64,000 nt of DNA, taken from the NCBI GenBank assembly GCA_963556195.1, contig CAUVYP010000586.1, positions 2,170,001-2,234,000 of the forward strand, in the 5' to 3' direction. A program made the translations under genes and the position numbers. Under the pieces are notes generated by a model. It was not told where the DNA came from. It worked only from the letters and a program-made list of their open reading frames with translations, and did not search any database. Positions within the stretch are counted from its first letter, which is position 1. Every line of letters starts with the position of its first letter. Below, one piece after another: positions 1 through 13,078 of this stretch. Source of the DNA: Sepiola atlantica (Eukaryota; Mollusca; Cephalopoda; Sepiida; Sepiolidae).

Positions 1-301
1 CTCTTTTACTGCCGGAGATATGTCGATACAAACTGAATACGCAAAACATCAACAAAATTTAGCGCGTTTTAAAGTGGATATCGCTTTTGTTTATAACTTC
101 CACATTTATTCGAATTGTGCAACGAAACTTTGCAGACCGTCGCGAAGACACACGTTCTACTGAAGTACCAAGTTTCAGAAGTGCAGCTCTTGTAATGCCG
201 GAGATATGTCGATACAAACTGAATACGCAAAACATCAACTAAATTTAGCGCGTTTTAAAGTTGATATCGCTTTTGTTTATAACTTCCACATTTATTCGAA
301 T

Positions 302-322
302 TGTGCAACGAAACTTTGCACA
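302..322. other. Dyad-symmetry (hairpin) motif of the satellite, example
   Basis: TGTGCAA (302-308), a 7-nt loop CGAAACT (309-315) and TTGCACA (316-322) form a perfect 7-bp inverted repeat. It is present in every class A monomer. In classes B, C and D the right arm reads TTGCAGA, leaving a 5-bp core (TGCAA and TTGCA). The 185-bp C variant beyond 55.7 kb keeps only TTGCC on the right, shortening the stem further. Whether it extrudes or binds protein cannot be told from sequence. Confidence 0.6.
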
Positions 323-430
323 GATTAGCGGTTTCACATTTTCTACTGAAGTACCAAGTTTCAGAAGTGCAGCTCTTGTACTGCCGGAGATATGTCGATA
401 CAAACTGAATACGCAAACTATCAACAAAAT

Positions 431-616
431 TTAGTGCGATTTAAAGTTAGTATCGCTTTTGTTTATAACTTCACCATTCTTTAGAATTGTGCAACGAAAC
501 TTTGCAGAGATAAGCGGAGTCACATGCTCTACTGAAGTACCAAGTTTCAGAAGTGCAGCTCTTTTACTGCCGGAGATATGTCGATACAAACTGAATACGC
601 AAAACATCAACAAAAT
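431..616 (+). repeat. Class B1 monomer (reference example)
   Basis: Diagnostic blocks are GTGCGATTTAAAGTTAGTATC, CACCATTCTTTAGAATTG and CAGAGATAAGCGGAGTCAC followed by ATGCTCTACTG. B1 is normally preceded by a class A unit ending in CGCAAACTATCAAC. It differs from B2 by TTAG versus TTGA at the start and CTTTAGAA versus CTTTTGAA in the middle. It is used in strings that continue with a C/A hybrid or with a C unit ending in ATCAACTAAATTTAG. Confidence 0.9.
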
Positions 617-802
617 TTAGCGCGTTTTAAAGTGGATATCGCTTTTGTTTATAACTTCCACATTTATTCGAATTGTGCAACGAAACTTTGCACAGATTAG
701 CGGAGACACATTTTCTACTGAAGTACCAAGTTTCAGAAGTGCAGCTCTTGTACTGCCGGAAATATGTCGATACAAACTGAATACGCAAAACATCAACAAA
801 AT
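617..802 (+). repeat. C/A hybrid monomer (example)
   Basis: C-type start (AAAGTGGATATC) joined to an A-type variable block (CACAGATTAGCGGAGACAC here; GAGTCAC in most others) and usually ending CTGCCGGAAATATG. The same hybrid recurs after B1 units at 3035, 8057, 16613, 17915, 25169, 32796, 33540, 42654, 44142, 48234, 51582 and 54186, almost always followed by D. It behaves as a sixth, fixed class that originated by recombination. Confidence 0.8.
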
Positions 803-1546
803 TTAGCGCGTTTTAAAGTTGATATCGCTTTTGTTTATAACTTCCACATTTTTTCGAATTGTGCAACGAAACTTTGCACAGATTAGCGGAGTCACATTTT
901 CTACTGAAGTACCAAGTTTCAGAAGTGCAGCTCTTGTACTGCCGGAGATATGTCGATACAAACTGAATACGCAAACTATCAACAAAATTTAGTGCGATTT
1001 AAAGTTAGTATCGCTTTTGTTTATAACTTCACCATTCTTTAGAATTGTGCAACGAAACTTTGCAGAGATAAGCGGAGTCACATGCTCTACTGAAGTACCA
1101 AGTTTCAGAAGTGCAGCTCTTTTACTGCCGGAGATATGTCGATACAAACTGAATACGCAAAACATCAACAAAATTTAGCGCGTTTTAAAGTGGATATCGC
1201 TTTTGTTTATAACTTCCACATTTATTCGAATTGTGCAACGAAACTTTGCAGACCGTCGCGGAGACACACGTTCTACTGAAGTACCAAGTTTCAGAAGTGC
1301 AGCTCTTGTACTGCCGGAGATATGTCGATACAAACTGAATACGCAAAACATCAACTAAATTTAGCGCGTTTTAAAGTTGATATCGCTTTTGTTTATAACT
1401 TCCACATTTATTCGAATTGTGCAACGAAACTTTGCACAGATTAGCGGAGTCACATTTTCTACTGAAGTACCAAGTTTCAGAAGTGCAGCTCTTGTACTGC
1501 CGGAGATATGTCGATACAAACTTGATACGCAAACTATCAACAAAAT

Positions 1547-1732
1547 TTAGTGCGATTTAAAGTTGATATCGCTTTTGTTTATAACTTCACCATTCTTTTG
1601 AATTGTGCAACGAAACTTTGCAGAGATAAGCGGAGTCACATGCTCTACTGAAGTACCAAGTTTCAGAAGTGCAGCTCTTTTACTGCCGGAGATATGTCGA
1701 TACAAACTTGATACGCAAAACATCAACAAAAT
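1547..1732 (+). repeat. Class B2 monomer (reference example)
   Basis: As B1 in the GTGCGATTTAAAG start and the CAGAGATAAGCGGAGTCAC block, but with GTTGATATC and CATTCTTTTGAATTG. A frequent subvariant has CCAAGTCTCAG in place of CCAAGTTTCAG (for example near 2401, 6866, 9470, 13750). Another has CACATTCTCTAC plus CAGCTTTTTTAC (near 6101-6150, 8705, 21356, 24330). These subvariants are useful markers for tracing segment duplications. Confidence 0.9.
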
Positions 1733-1918
1733 TTAGCGCGTTTTAAAGTGGATATCGCTTTTGTTTATAACTTCCACATTTATTCGAATTGTGCAACGAA
1801 ACTTTGCAGACCGTCGCGGAGACACACGTTCTACTGAAGTACCAAGTTTCAGAAGTGCAGCTTTTGTAATGCCGGAGATATGTCGATACAAACTGAATAC
1901 GCAAAACATCAACAAAAT
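1733..1918 (+). repeat. Class C monomer (reference example)
   Basis: Diagnostic blocks are AAAGTGGATATC at the start, CCACATTTATTCGAATTG in the middle and CAGACCGTCGCGGAGACAC followed by ACGTTCTACTG. It usually ends with TTGTAATGCCGG instead of TTGTACTGCCGG. C nearly always follows a B unit. Many C units end with ATCAACTAAATTTAG instead of ATCAACAAAATTTAG, marking the junction to a following A unit. Confidence 0.9.
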
Positions 1919-2104
1919 TTAGCGCGTTTTAAAGTTGATATCGCTTTTGTTTATAACTTCCACATTTATTCGAATTGTGCAACGAAACTTTGCAGACAGT
2001 CGCGGATAGGCCTTTTCTACTGAAGTACCAAGTTTCAGAAGTGCAGCTCTTGTACTGCCGGAGATATGTCGATACAAACTGAATACGCAAAACATCACCA
2101 AAAT
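1919..2104 (+). repeat. Class D monomer (reference example)
   Basis: Diagnostic block CAGACAGTCGCGGATAGG followed by CCTTTTCTACTG. This creates an AGGCCT hexamer that I see only in this class within the satellite. About 41 D units can be counted in the window. D usually follows a C unit or a C/A hybrid and is followed by an A unit, so it is a good phase marker for the higher-order structure. Confidence 0.9.
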
Positions 2105-2290
2105 TTAGCGCGTTTTAAAGTTGATATCGCTTTTGTTTATAACTTCCACATTTATTCGAATTGTGCAACGAAACTTTGCACAGATTAGCGGAGTCACATT
2201 TTCTACTGAAGTACCAAGTTTCAGAAGTGCAGCTCTTGTACTGCCAGAGATATGTCGATACAAACTGAATACGCAAACTATCAACAAAAT
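2105..2290 (+). repeat. Class A monomer (reference example)
   Basis: The most common class. Diagnostic blocks are GCGCGTTTTAAAGTTGATATC at the start, CCACATTTATTCGAATTG in the middle and CACAGATTAGCGGAGTCAC after CTTTG. It is the only class in which the dyad around CGAAACT is a full 7-bp inverted repeat (TGTGCAA and TTGCACA). Subvariants carry GCGGTTTCAC (near 345, 2750, 17628), GCGGTATCAC (near 4793, 7211, 9815), or a following ATACGCAAACTATC junction that leads into class B. Confidence 0.9.
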
Positions 2291-5200
2291 TTAGTGCGAT
2301 TTAAAGTTGATATCGCTTTTGTTTATAACTTCACCATTCTTTTGAATTGTGCAACGAAACTTTGCAGAGATAAGCGGAGTCACATGCTCTACTGAAGTAC
2401 CAAGTCTCAGAAGTGCAGCTCTTTTACTGCCGGAGATATGTCGATACAAACTGAATACGCAAAACATCAACAAAATTTAGCGCGTTTTAAAGTGGATATC
2501 GCTTTTGTTTATAACTTCCACATTTATTCGAATTGTGCAACGAAACTTTGCAGACCGTCACGGAGACACACGTTCTACTGAAGTACCAAGTTTCAGAAGT
2601 GCAGCTCTTGTAATGCCGGAGATATGTCGATACAAACTGAATACGCAAAACATCAACTAAATTTAGCGCGTTTTAAAGTTGATATCGCTTTTGTTTATAA
2701 CTTCCACATTTATTCGAATTGTGCAACGAAACTTTGCACAGATTAGCGGTTTCACATTTTCTACTGAAGTACCAAGTTTCAGAAGTGCAGCTCTTGTACT
2801 GCCGGAGATATGTCGATACAAACTGAATACGCAAACTATCAACAAAATTTAGTGCGATTTAAAGTTAGTATCGCTTTTGTTTATAACTTCACCATTCTTT
2901 AGAATTGTGCAACGAAACTTTGCAGAGATAAGCAGAGTCACATGCTCTACTGAAGTACCAAGTTTCAGAAGTGCAGCTCTTTTACTGCCGGAGATATGTC
3001 GATACAAACTGAATACGCAAAACATCAACAAAATTTAGCGCGTTTTAAAGTGGATATCGCTTTTGTTTATAACTTCCACATTTATTCGAATTGTGCAACG
3101 AAACTTTGCACAGATTAGCGGAGTCACATTTTCTACTGAAGTACCAAGTTTCAGAAGTGCAGCTCTTGTACTGCCGGAAATATGTCGATACAAACTGAAT
3201 ACGCAAAACATCAACAAAATTTAGCGCGTTTTAAAGTTGATATCGCTTTTGTTTATAACTTCCACATTTATTCGAATTGTGCAACGAAACTTTGCAGACA
3301 GTCGCGGATAGGCCTTTTCTACTGAAGTACCAAGTTTCAGAAGTGCAGCTCTTGTACTGCCGGAGATATGTCGATACAAACTGAATACGCAAAACATCAA
3401 CAAAATTTAGCGCGTTTTAAAGTTGATATCGCTTTTGTTTATAACTTCCACATTTATTCGAATTGTGCAACGAAACTTTGCACAGATTAGCGGAGTCACA
3501 TTTTCTACTGAAGTACCAAGTTTCAGAAGTGCAGCTCTTGTACTGCCGGAGATATGTCGATACAAACTGAATACGCAAACTATCAACAAAATTTAGTGCG
3601 ATTTAAAGTTAGTATCGCTTTTGTTTATAACTTCACCATTCTTTAGAATTGTGCAACGAAACTTTGCAGAGATAAGCGGAGTCACATGCTCTACTGAAGT
3701 ACCAAGTTTCAGAAGTGCAGCTCTTTTACTGCCGGAGATATGTCGATACAAACTGAATACGCAAAACATCAACAAAATTTAGCGCGTTTTAAAGTGGATA
3801 TCGCTTTTGTTTATAACTTCCACATTTATTCGAATTGTGCAACGAAACTTTGCAGACCGTCGCGGAGACACACGTTCTACTGAAGTACCAAGTTTCAGAA
3901 GTGCAGCTCTTGTACTGCCGGAGATATGTCGATACAAACTGAATACGCAAAACATCAACTAAATTTAGCGCGTTTTAAAGTTGATATCGCTTTTGTTTAT
4001 AACTTCCACATTTATTCGAATTGTGCAACGAAACTTTGCACAGATTAGCGGAGTCACATTTTCTACTGAAGTACCAAGTTTCAGAAGTGCAGCTCTTGTA
4101 CTGCCGGAGATATGTCGATACAAACTGAATACGCAAAACATCAACAAAATTTAGCGCGTTTTAAAGTTGATATCGCTTTTGTTTATAACTTCCACATTTA
4201 TTCGAATTGTGCAACGAAACTTTGCACAGATTAGCGGAGTCACATTTTCTACTGAAGTACCAAGTTTCAGAAGTGCAGCTCTTGTACTGCCGGAGATATG
4301 TCGATACAAACTTGATACGCAAACTATCAACAAAATTTAGTGCGATTTAAAGTTGATATCGCTTTTGTTTATAACTTCACCATTCTTTTGAATTGTGCAA
4401 CGAAACTTTGCAGAGATAAGCGGAGTCACATGCTCTACTGAAGTACCAAGTTTCAGAAGTGCAGCTCTTTTACTGCCGGAGATATGTCGATACAAACTGA
4501 ATACGCAAAACATCAACAAAATTTAGCGCGTTTTAAAGTGGATATCGCTTTTGTTTATAACTTCCACATTTATTCGAATTGTGCAACGAAACTTTGCAGA
4601 CCGTCGCGGAGACACACGTTCTACTGAAGTACCAAGTTTCAGAAGTGCAGCTCTTGTAATGCCGGAGATATGTCGATACAAACTGAATACGCAAAACATC
4701 AACAAAATTTAGCGCGTTTTAAAGTTGATATCGCTTTTGTTTATAACTTCCACATTTATTCGAATTGTGCAACGAAACTTTGCACAGATTAGCGGTATCA
4801 CATTTTCTACTGAAGTACCAAGTTTCAGAAGTGCAGCTCTTGTACTGCCGGAGATATGTCGATACAAACTGAATACGCAAAACATCAACAAAATTTAGCG
4901 CGTTTTAAAGTTGATATCGCTTTTGTTTATAACTTCCACATTTATTCGAATTGTGCAACGAAACTTTGCACAGATTAGCGGAGTCACATTTTCTACTGAA
5001 GTACCAAGTTTCAGAAGTGCAGCTCTTGTACTGCCGGAGATATGTCGATACAAACTTGATACGCAAACTATCAACAAAATTTAGTGCGATTTAAAGTTGA
5101 TATCGCTTTTGTTTATAACTTCACCATTCTTTTGAATTGTGCAACGAAACTTTGCAGAGATAAGCGGAGTCACATGCTCTACTGAAGTACCAAGTTTCAG

Positions 5201-5638
5201 AAGTGCAGCTCTTTTACTGCCGGAGATATGTCGATACAAACTGAATACGCAAAACATCAACAAAATTTAGCGCGTTTTAAAGTGGATATCGCTTTTGTTT
5301 ATAACTTCCACATTTATTCGAATTGTGCAACGAAACTTTGCAGACCGTCGCGGAGACACACGTTCTACTGAAGTACCAAGTTTCAGAAGTGCAGCTCTTG
5401 TAATGCCGGAGATATGTCGATACAAACTGAATACGCAAAACATCAACTAAATTTAGCGCGTTTTAAAGTTGATATCGCTTTTGTTTATAACTTCCACATT
5501 TATTCGAATTGTGCAACGAAACTTTGCACAGATTAGCGGAGTCACATTTTCTACTGAAGTACCAAGTTTCAGAAGTGCAGCTCTTGTACTGCCGGAGATA
5601 TGTCGATACAAACTGAATACGCAAAACATCAACAAAAT

Positions 5639-8600
5639 TTAGCGCGTTTTAAAGTTGATATCGCTTTTGTTTATAACTTCCACATTTATTCGAATTGTGC
5701 AACGAAACTTTGCAGACAGTCGCGGATAGGCCTTTTCTACTGAAGTACCAAGTTTCAGAAGTGCAGCTCTTGTACTGCCGGAGATATGTCGATACAAACT
5801 GAATACGCAAAACATCAACAAAATTTAGCGCGTTTTAAAGTTGATATCGCTTTTGTTTATAACTTCCACATTTATTCGAATTGTGCAACGAAACTTTGCA
5901 CAGATTAGCGGAGTCACATTTTCTACTGAAGTACCAAGTTTCAGAAGTGCAGCTCTTGTACTGCCGGAGATATGTCGATACAAATTAAATACGCAAACTA
6001 TCAACAAAATTTAGTGCGATTTAAAGTTGATATCGCTTTTGTTTATAACTTCACCATTCTTTTGAATTGTGCAACGAAACTTTGCAGAGATAAGCGGAGT
6101 CACATTCTCTACTGAAGTACCAAGTTTCAGAAGTGCAGCTTTTTTACTGCCGGAGATATGTCGATACAAACTGAATACGCAAAACATCAACAAAATTTAG
6201 CGCGTTTTAAAGTGGATATCGCTTTTGTTTATAACTTCCACATTTATTCGAATTGTGCAACGAAACTTTGCAGACCGTCGCGGAGACACACGTTCTACTG
6301 AAGTACCAAGTTTCAGAAGTGCAGCTCTTGTAATGCCGGAGATATGTCGATACAAACTGAATACGCAAAACATCAACTAAATTTAGCGCGTTTTAAAGTT
6401 GATATCGCTTTTGTTTATAACTTCCACATTTATTCGAATTGTGCAACGAAACTTTGCACAGATTAGCGGAGTCACATTTTCTACTGAAGTACCAAGTTTC
6501 AGAAGTGCAGCTCTTGTACTGCCGGAGATATATCGATACAAACTGAATACGCAAAACATCAACAAAATTTAGCGCGTTTTAAAGTTGATATCGCTTTTGT
6601 TTATAACTTCCACATTTATTCGAATTGTGCAACGAAACTTTGCACAGATTAGCGGAGTCACATTTTCTACTGAAGTACCAAGTTTCAGAAGTGCAGCTCT
6701 TGTACTGCCGGAGATATGTCGATACAAACTGAATACGCAAACTATCAACAAAATTTAGTGCGATTTAAAGTTGATATCGCTTTTGTTTATAACTTCACCA
6801 TTCTTTTGAATTGTGCAACGAAACTTTGCAGAGATAAGCGGAGTCACATGCTCTACTGAAGTACCAAGTCTCAGAAGTGCAGCTCTTTTACTGCCGGAGA
6901 TATGTCGATACAAACTGAATACGCAAAACATCAACAAAATTTAGCGCGTTTTAAAGTGGATATCGCTTTTGTTTATAACTTCCACATTTATTCGAATTGT
7001 GCAACGAAACTTTGCAGACCGTCGCGGAGACACACGTTCTACTGAAGTACCAAGTTTCAGAAGTGCAGCTCTTGTAATGCCGGAGATATGTCGATACAAA
7101 CTGAATACGCAAAACATCAACTAAATTTAGCGCGTTTTAAAGTTGATATCGCTTTTGTTTATAACTTCCACATTTATTCGAATTGTGCAACGAAACTTTG
7201 CACAGATTAGCGGTATCACATTTTCTACTGAAGTACCAAGTTTCAGAAGTGCAGCTCTTGTACTGCCGGAGATATGTCGATACAAACTGAATACGCAAAA
7301 CATCAACAAAATTTAGCGCGTTTTAAAGTTGATATCGCTTTTGTTTATAACTTCCACATTTATTCGAATTGTGCAACGAAACTTTGCACAGATTAGCGGA
7401 GTCACATTTTCTACTGAAGTACCAAGTTTCAGAAGTGCAGCTCTTGTACTGCCGGAAATATGTCGATACAAACTGAATACGCAAAACATCAACAAAATTT
7501 AGCGCGTTTTAAAGTTGATATCGCTTTTGTTTATAACTTCCACATTTATTCGAATTGTGCAACGAAACTTTGCAGACAGTCGCGGATAGGCCTTTTCTAC
7601 TGAAGTACCAAGTTTCAGAAGTGCAGCTCTTGTACTGCCGGAGATATGTCGATACAAACTGAATACGCAAAACATCAACAAAATTTAGCGCGTTTTAAAG
7701 TTGATATCGCTTTTGTTTATAACTTCCACATTTATTCGAATTGTGCAACGAAACTTTGCACAGATTAGCGGAGTCACATTTTCTACTGAAGTACCAAGTT
7801 TCAGAAGTGCAGCTCTTGTACTGCCGGAGATATGTCGATACAAACTGAATACGCAAACTATCAACAAAATTTAGTGCGATTTAAAGTTAGTATCGCTTTT
7901 GTTTATAACTTCCACATTTATTCGAATTGTGCAACGAAACTTTGCAGAGATAAGCGGAGTCACATGCTCTACTGAAGTACCAAGTTTCAGAAGTGCAGCT
8001 CTTTTACTGCCGGAGATATGTCGATACAAACTGAATACGCAAAACATCAACAAAATTTAGCGCGTTTTAAAGTGGATATCGCTTTTGTTTATAACTTCCA
8101 CATTTATTCGAATTGTGCAACGAAACTTTGCACAGATTAGCGGAGTCACATTTTCTACTGAAGTACCAAGTTTCAGAAGTGCAGCTCTTGTACTGCCGGA
8201 GATATGTCGATACAAACTGAATACGCAAAACATCAACAAAATTTAGCGCGTTTTAAAGTTGATATCGCTTTTGTTTATAACTTCCACATTTATTCGAATT
8301 GTGCAACGAAACTTTGCAGACAGTCGCGGATAGGCCTTTTCTACTGAAGTACCAAGTTTCAGAAGTGCAGCTCTTGTACTGCCGGAGATATGTCGATACA
8401 AACTGAATACGCAAAACATCAACAAAATTTAGCGCGTTTTAAAGTTGATATCGCTTTTGTTTATAACTTCCACATTTATTCGAATTGTGCAACGAAACTT
8501 TGCACAGATTAGCGGAGTCACATTTTCTACTGAAGTACCAAGTTTCAGAAGTGCAGCTCTTGTACTGCCGGAGATATGTCGATACAAATTAAATACGCAA

Positions 8601-10657
8601 ACTATCAACAAAATTTAGTGCGATTTAAAGTTGATATCGCTTTTGTTTATAACTTCACCATTCTTTTGAATTGTGCAACGAAACTTTGCAGAGATAAGCG
8701 GAGTCACATTCTCTACTGAAGTACCAAGTTTCAGAAGTGCAGCTTTTTTACTGCCGGAGATATGTCGATACAAACTGAATACGCAAAACATCAACAAAAT
8801 TTAGCGCGTTTTAAAGTGGATATCGCTTTTGTTTATAACTTCCACATTTATTCGAATTGTGCAACGAAACTTTGCAGACCGTCGCGGAGACACACGTTCT
8901 ACTGAAGTACCAAGTTTCAGAAGTGCAGCTCTTGTAATGCCGGAGATATGTCGATACAAACTGAATACGCAAAACATCAACTAAATTTAGCGCGTTTTAA
9001 AGTTGATATCGCTTTTGTTTATAACTTCCACATTTATTCGAATTGTGCAACGAAACTTTGCACAGATTAGCGGAGTCACATTTTCTACTGAAGTACCAAG
9101 TTTCAGAAGTGCAGCTCTTGTACTGCCGGAGATATATCGATACAAACTGAATACGCAAAACATCAACAAAATTTAGCGCGTTTTAAAGTTGATATCGCTT
9201 TTGTTTATAACTTCCACATTTATTCGAATTGTGCAACGAAACTTTGCACAGATTAGCGGAGTCACATTTTCTACTGAAGTACCAAGTTTCAGAAGTGCAG
9301 CTCTTGTACTGCCGGAGATATGTCGATACAAACTGAATACGCAAACTATCAACAAAATTTAGTGCGATTTAAAGTTGATATCGCTTTTGTTTATAACTTC
9401 ACCATTCTTTTGAATTGTGCAACGAAACTTTGCAGAGATAAGCGGAGTCACATGCTCTACTGAAGTACCAAGTCTCAGAAGTGCAGCTCTTTTACTGCCG
9501 GAGATATGTCGATACAAACTGAATACGCAAAACATCAACAAAATTTAGCGCGTTTTAAAGTGGATATCGCTTTTGTTTATAACTTCCACATTTATTCGAA
9601 TTGTGCAACGAAACTTTGCAGACCGTCGCGGAGACACACGTTCTACTGAAGTACCAAGTTTCAGAAGTGCAGCTCTTGTAATGCCGGAGATATGTCGATA
9701 CAAACTGAATACGCAAAACATCAACTAAATTTAGCGCGTTTTAAAGTTGATATCGCTTTTGTTTATAACTTCCACATTTATTCGAATTGTGCAACGAAAC
9801 TTTGCACAGATTAGCGGTATCACATTTTCTACTGAAGTACCAAGTTTCAGAAGTGCAGCTCTTGTACTGCCGGAGATATGTCGATACAAACTGAATACGC
9901 AAAACATCAACAAAATTTAGCGCGTTTTAAAGTTGATATCGCTTTTGTTTATAACTTCCACATTTATTCGAATTGTGCAACGAAACTTTGCACAGATTAG
10001 CGGAGTCACATTTTCTACTGAAGTACCAAGTTTCAGAAGTGCAGCTCTTGTACTGCCGGAAATATGTCGATACAAACTGAATACGCAAAACATCAACAAA
10101 ATTTAGCGCGTTTTAAAGTTGATATCGCTTTTGTTTATAACTTCCACATTTATTCGAATTGTGCAACGAAACTTTGCAGACAGTCGCGGATAGGCCTTTT
10201 CTACTGAAGTACCAAGTTTCAGAAGTGCAGCTCTTGTACTGCCGGAGATATGTCGATACAAACTGAATACGCAAAACATCAACAAAATTTAGCGCGTTTT
10301 AAAGTTGATATCGCTTTTGTTTATAACTTCCACATTTATTCGAATTGTGCAACGAAACTTTGCACAGATTAGCGGAGTCACATTTTCTACTGAAGTACCA
10401 AGTTTCAGAAGTGCAGCTCTTGTACTGCCGGAGATATGTCGATACAAACTGAATACGCAAACTATCAACAAAATTTAGTGCGATTTAAAGTTAGTATCGC
10501 TTTTGTTTATAACTTCCACATTTATTCGAATTGTGCAACGAAACTTTGCAGAGATAAGCGGAGTCACATGCTCTACTGAAGTACCAAGTTTCAGAAGTGC
10601 AGCTCTTTTACTGCCGGAGATATGTCGATACAAACTGAATACGCAAAACATCAACAA
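5639..10657 (+). repeat. Tandem duplication of a 14-monomer (2604-bp) block
   Basis: The same ordered series of subvariants occurs at 5639-8053 and again at 8243-10657: D, A with CAAATTAAATACGC, B2 with CAGCTTTTTTAC, C, A with GATATATCGATAC, A, B2 with AAGTCTCAG, C, A with GCGGTATCAC, A, D, A, then a hybrid B. The offset is 2604 bp. A C/A hybrid unit at 8057-8242 sits at the junction. Confidence 0.9.
7871..8056 (+). repeat. Hybrid B monomer with A/C-type middle
   Basis: The unit starts as B1 (GTGCGATTTAAAGTTAGTATC), switches to CCACATTTATTCGAATTG (A/C/D-type middle) and returns to the B block CAGAGATAAGCGG. A copy lies at 10475 within the 14-monomer duplication. A patch of about 20-60 bp replaced on both sides by B sequence is best explained by short-tract gene conversion or double crossover (inference). 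Confidence 0.8.
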
Positions 10658-13078
10658 AATTTAGCGCGTTTTAAAGTGGATATCGCTTTTGTTTATAACT
10701 TCCACATTTATTCGAATTGTGCAACGAAACTTTGCAGACCGTCGCGGAGACACACGTTCTACTGAAGTACCAAGTTTCAGAAGTGCAGCTCTTGTACTGC
10801 CGGAGATATGTCGATACAAACTGAATACGCAAAACATCAACTAAATTTAGCGCGTTTTAAAGTTGATATCGCTTTTGTTTATAACTTCCACATTTATTCG
10901 AATTGTGCAACGAAACTTTGCACAGATTAGCGGAGTCACATTTTCTACTGAAGTACCAAGTTTCAGAAGTGCAGCTCTTGTACTCCCGGAGATATGTCGA
11001 TACAAACTGAATACGCAAAACATCAACAAAATTTAGCGCGTTTTAAAGTTGATATCGCTTTTGTTTATAACTTCCACATTTATTCGAATTGTGCAACGAA
11101 ACTTTGCACAGATTAGCGGAGTCACATTTTCTACTGAAGTACCAAGTTTCAGAAGTGCAGCTCTTGTACTGCCGGAGATATGTCGATACAAACTTGATAC
11201 GCAAACTATCAACAAAATTTAGTGCGATTTAAAGTTGATATCGCTTTTGTTTATAACTTCACCATTCTTTTGAATTGTGCAACGAAACTTTGCAGAGATA
11301 AGCGGAGTCACATGCTCTACTGAAGTACCAAGTTTCAGAAGTGCAGCTCTTTTACTGCCGGAGATATGTCGATACAAACTGAATACGCAAAACATCAACA
11401 AAATTTAGCGCGTTTTAAAGTGGATATCGCTTTTGTTTATAACTTCCACATTTATTCGAATTGTGCAACGAAACTTTGCAGACCGTCGCGGAGACACACG
11501 TTCTACTGAAGTACCAAGTTTCAGAAGTGCAGCTCTTGTAATGCCGGAGATATGTCGATACAAACTGAATACGCAAAACATCAACAAAATTTAGCGCGTT
11601 TTAAAGTTGATATCGCTTTTGTTTATAACTTCCACATTTATTCGAATTGTGCAACGAAACTTTGCAGACAGTCGCGGATAGGCCTTTTCTACTGAAGTAC
11701 CAAGTTTCAGAAGTGCAGCTCTTGTACTGCCGGAGATATGTCGATACAAACTGAATACGCAAAACATCAACAAAATTTAGCGCGTTTTAAAGTTGATATC
11801 GCTTTTGTTTATAACTTCCACATTTATTCGAATTGTGCAACGAAACTTTGCACAGATTAGCGGAGTCACATTTTCTACTGAAGTACCAAGTTTCAGAAGT
11901 GCAGCTCTTGTACTGCCGGAGATATGTCGATACAAACTGAATACGCAAACTATCAACAAAATTTAGTGCGATTTAAAGTTGATATCGCTTTTGTTTATAA
12001 CTTCACCATTCTTTTGAATTGTGCAACGAAACTTTGCAGAGATAAGCGGAGTCACATGCTCTACTGAAGTACCAAGTTTCAGAAGTGCAGCTCTTTTACT
12101 GCCGGAGATATGTCGATACAAACTGAATACGCAAAACATCAACAAAATTTAGCGCGTTTTAAAGTGGATATCGCTTTTGTTTATAACTTCCACATTTATT
12201 CGAATTGTGCAACGAAACTTTGCAGACCGTCGCGGAGACACACGTTCTACTGAAGTACCAAGTTTCAGAAGTGCAGCTCTTGTAATGCCGGAGATATGTC
12301 GATACAAACTGAATACGCAAAACATCAACAAAATTTAGCGCGTTTTAAAGTTGATATCGCTTTTGTTTATAACTTCCACATTTATTCGAATTGTGCAACG
12401 AAACTTTGCACAGATTAGCGGAGTCACATTTTCTACTGAAGTACCAAGTTTCAGAAGTGCAGCTCTTGTACTGCCGGAGATATGTCGATACAAACTGAAT
12501 ACGCAAAACATCAACTAAATTTAGCGCGTTTTAAAGTTGATATCGCTTTTGTTTATAACTTCCACATTTATTCGAATTGTGCAACGAAACTTTGCACAGA
12601 TTAGCGGAGTCACATTTTCTACTGAAGTACCAAGTTTCAGAAGTGCAGCTCTTGTACTGCCGGAGATATGTCGATACAAACTGAATACGCAAAACATCAA
12701 CAAAATTTAGCGCGTTTTAAAGTTGATATCGCTTTTGTTTATAACTTCCACATTTATTCGAATTGTGCAACGAAACTTTGCACAGATTAGCGGAGTCACA
12801 TTTTCTACTGAAGTACCAAGTTTCAGAAGTGCAGCTCTTGTACTGCCGGAGATATGTCGATACAAACTTGATACGCAAACTATCAACAAAATTTAGTGCG
12901 ATTTAAAGTTGATATCGCTTTTGTTTATAACTTCACCATTCTTTTGAATTGTGCAACGAAACTTTGCAGAGATAAGCGGAGTCACATGCTCTACTGAAGT
13001 ACCAAGTTTCAGAAGTGCAGCTCTTTTACTGCCGGAGATATGTCGATACAAACTGAATACGCAAAACATCAACAAAAT

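Noticed and set aside
281..322. CENP-B box
   Set aside because: On the minus strand TTCGTTGCACAATTCG fits the TTCG-N4-A half of the box, but the CGGG half is ATTC, so the essential core is incomplete.
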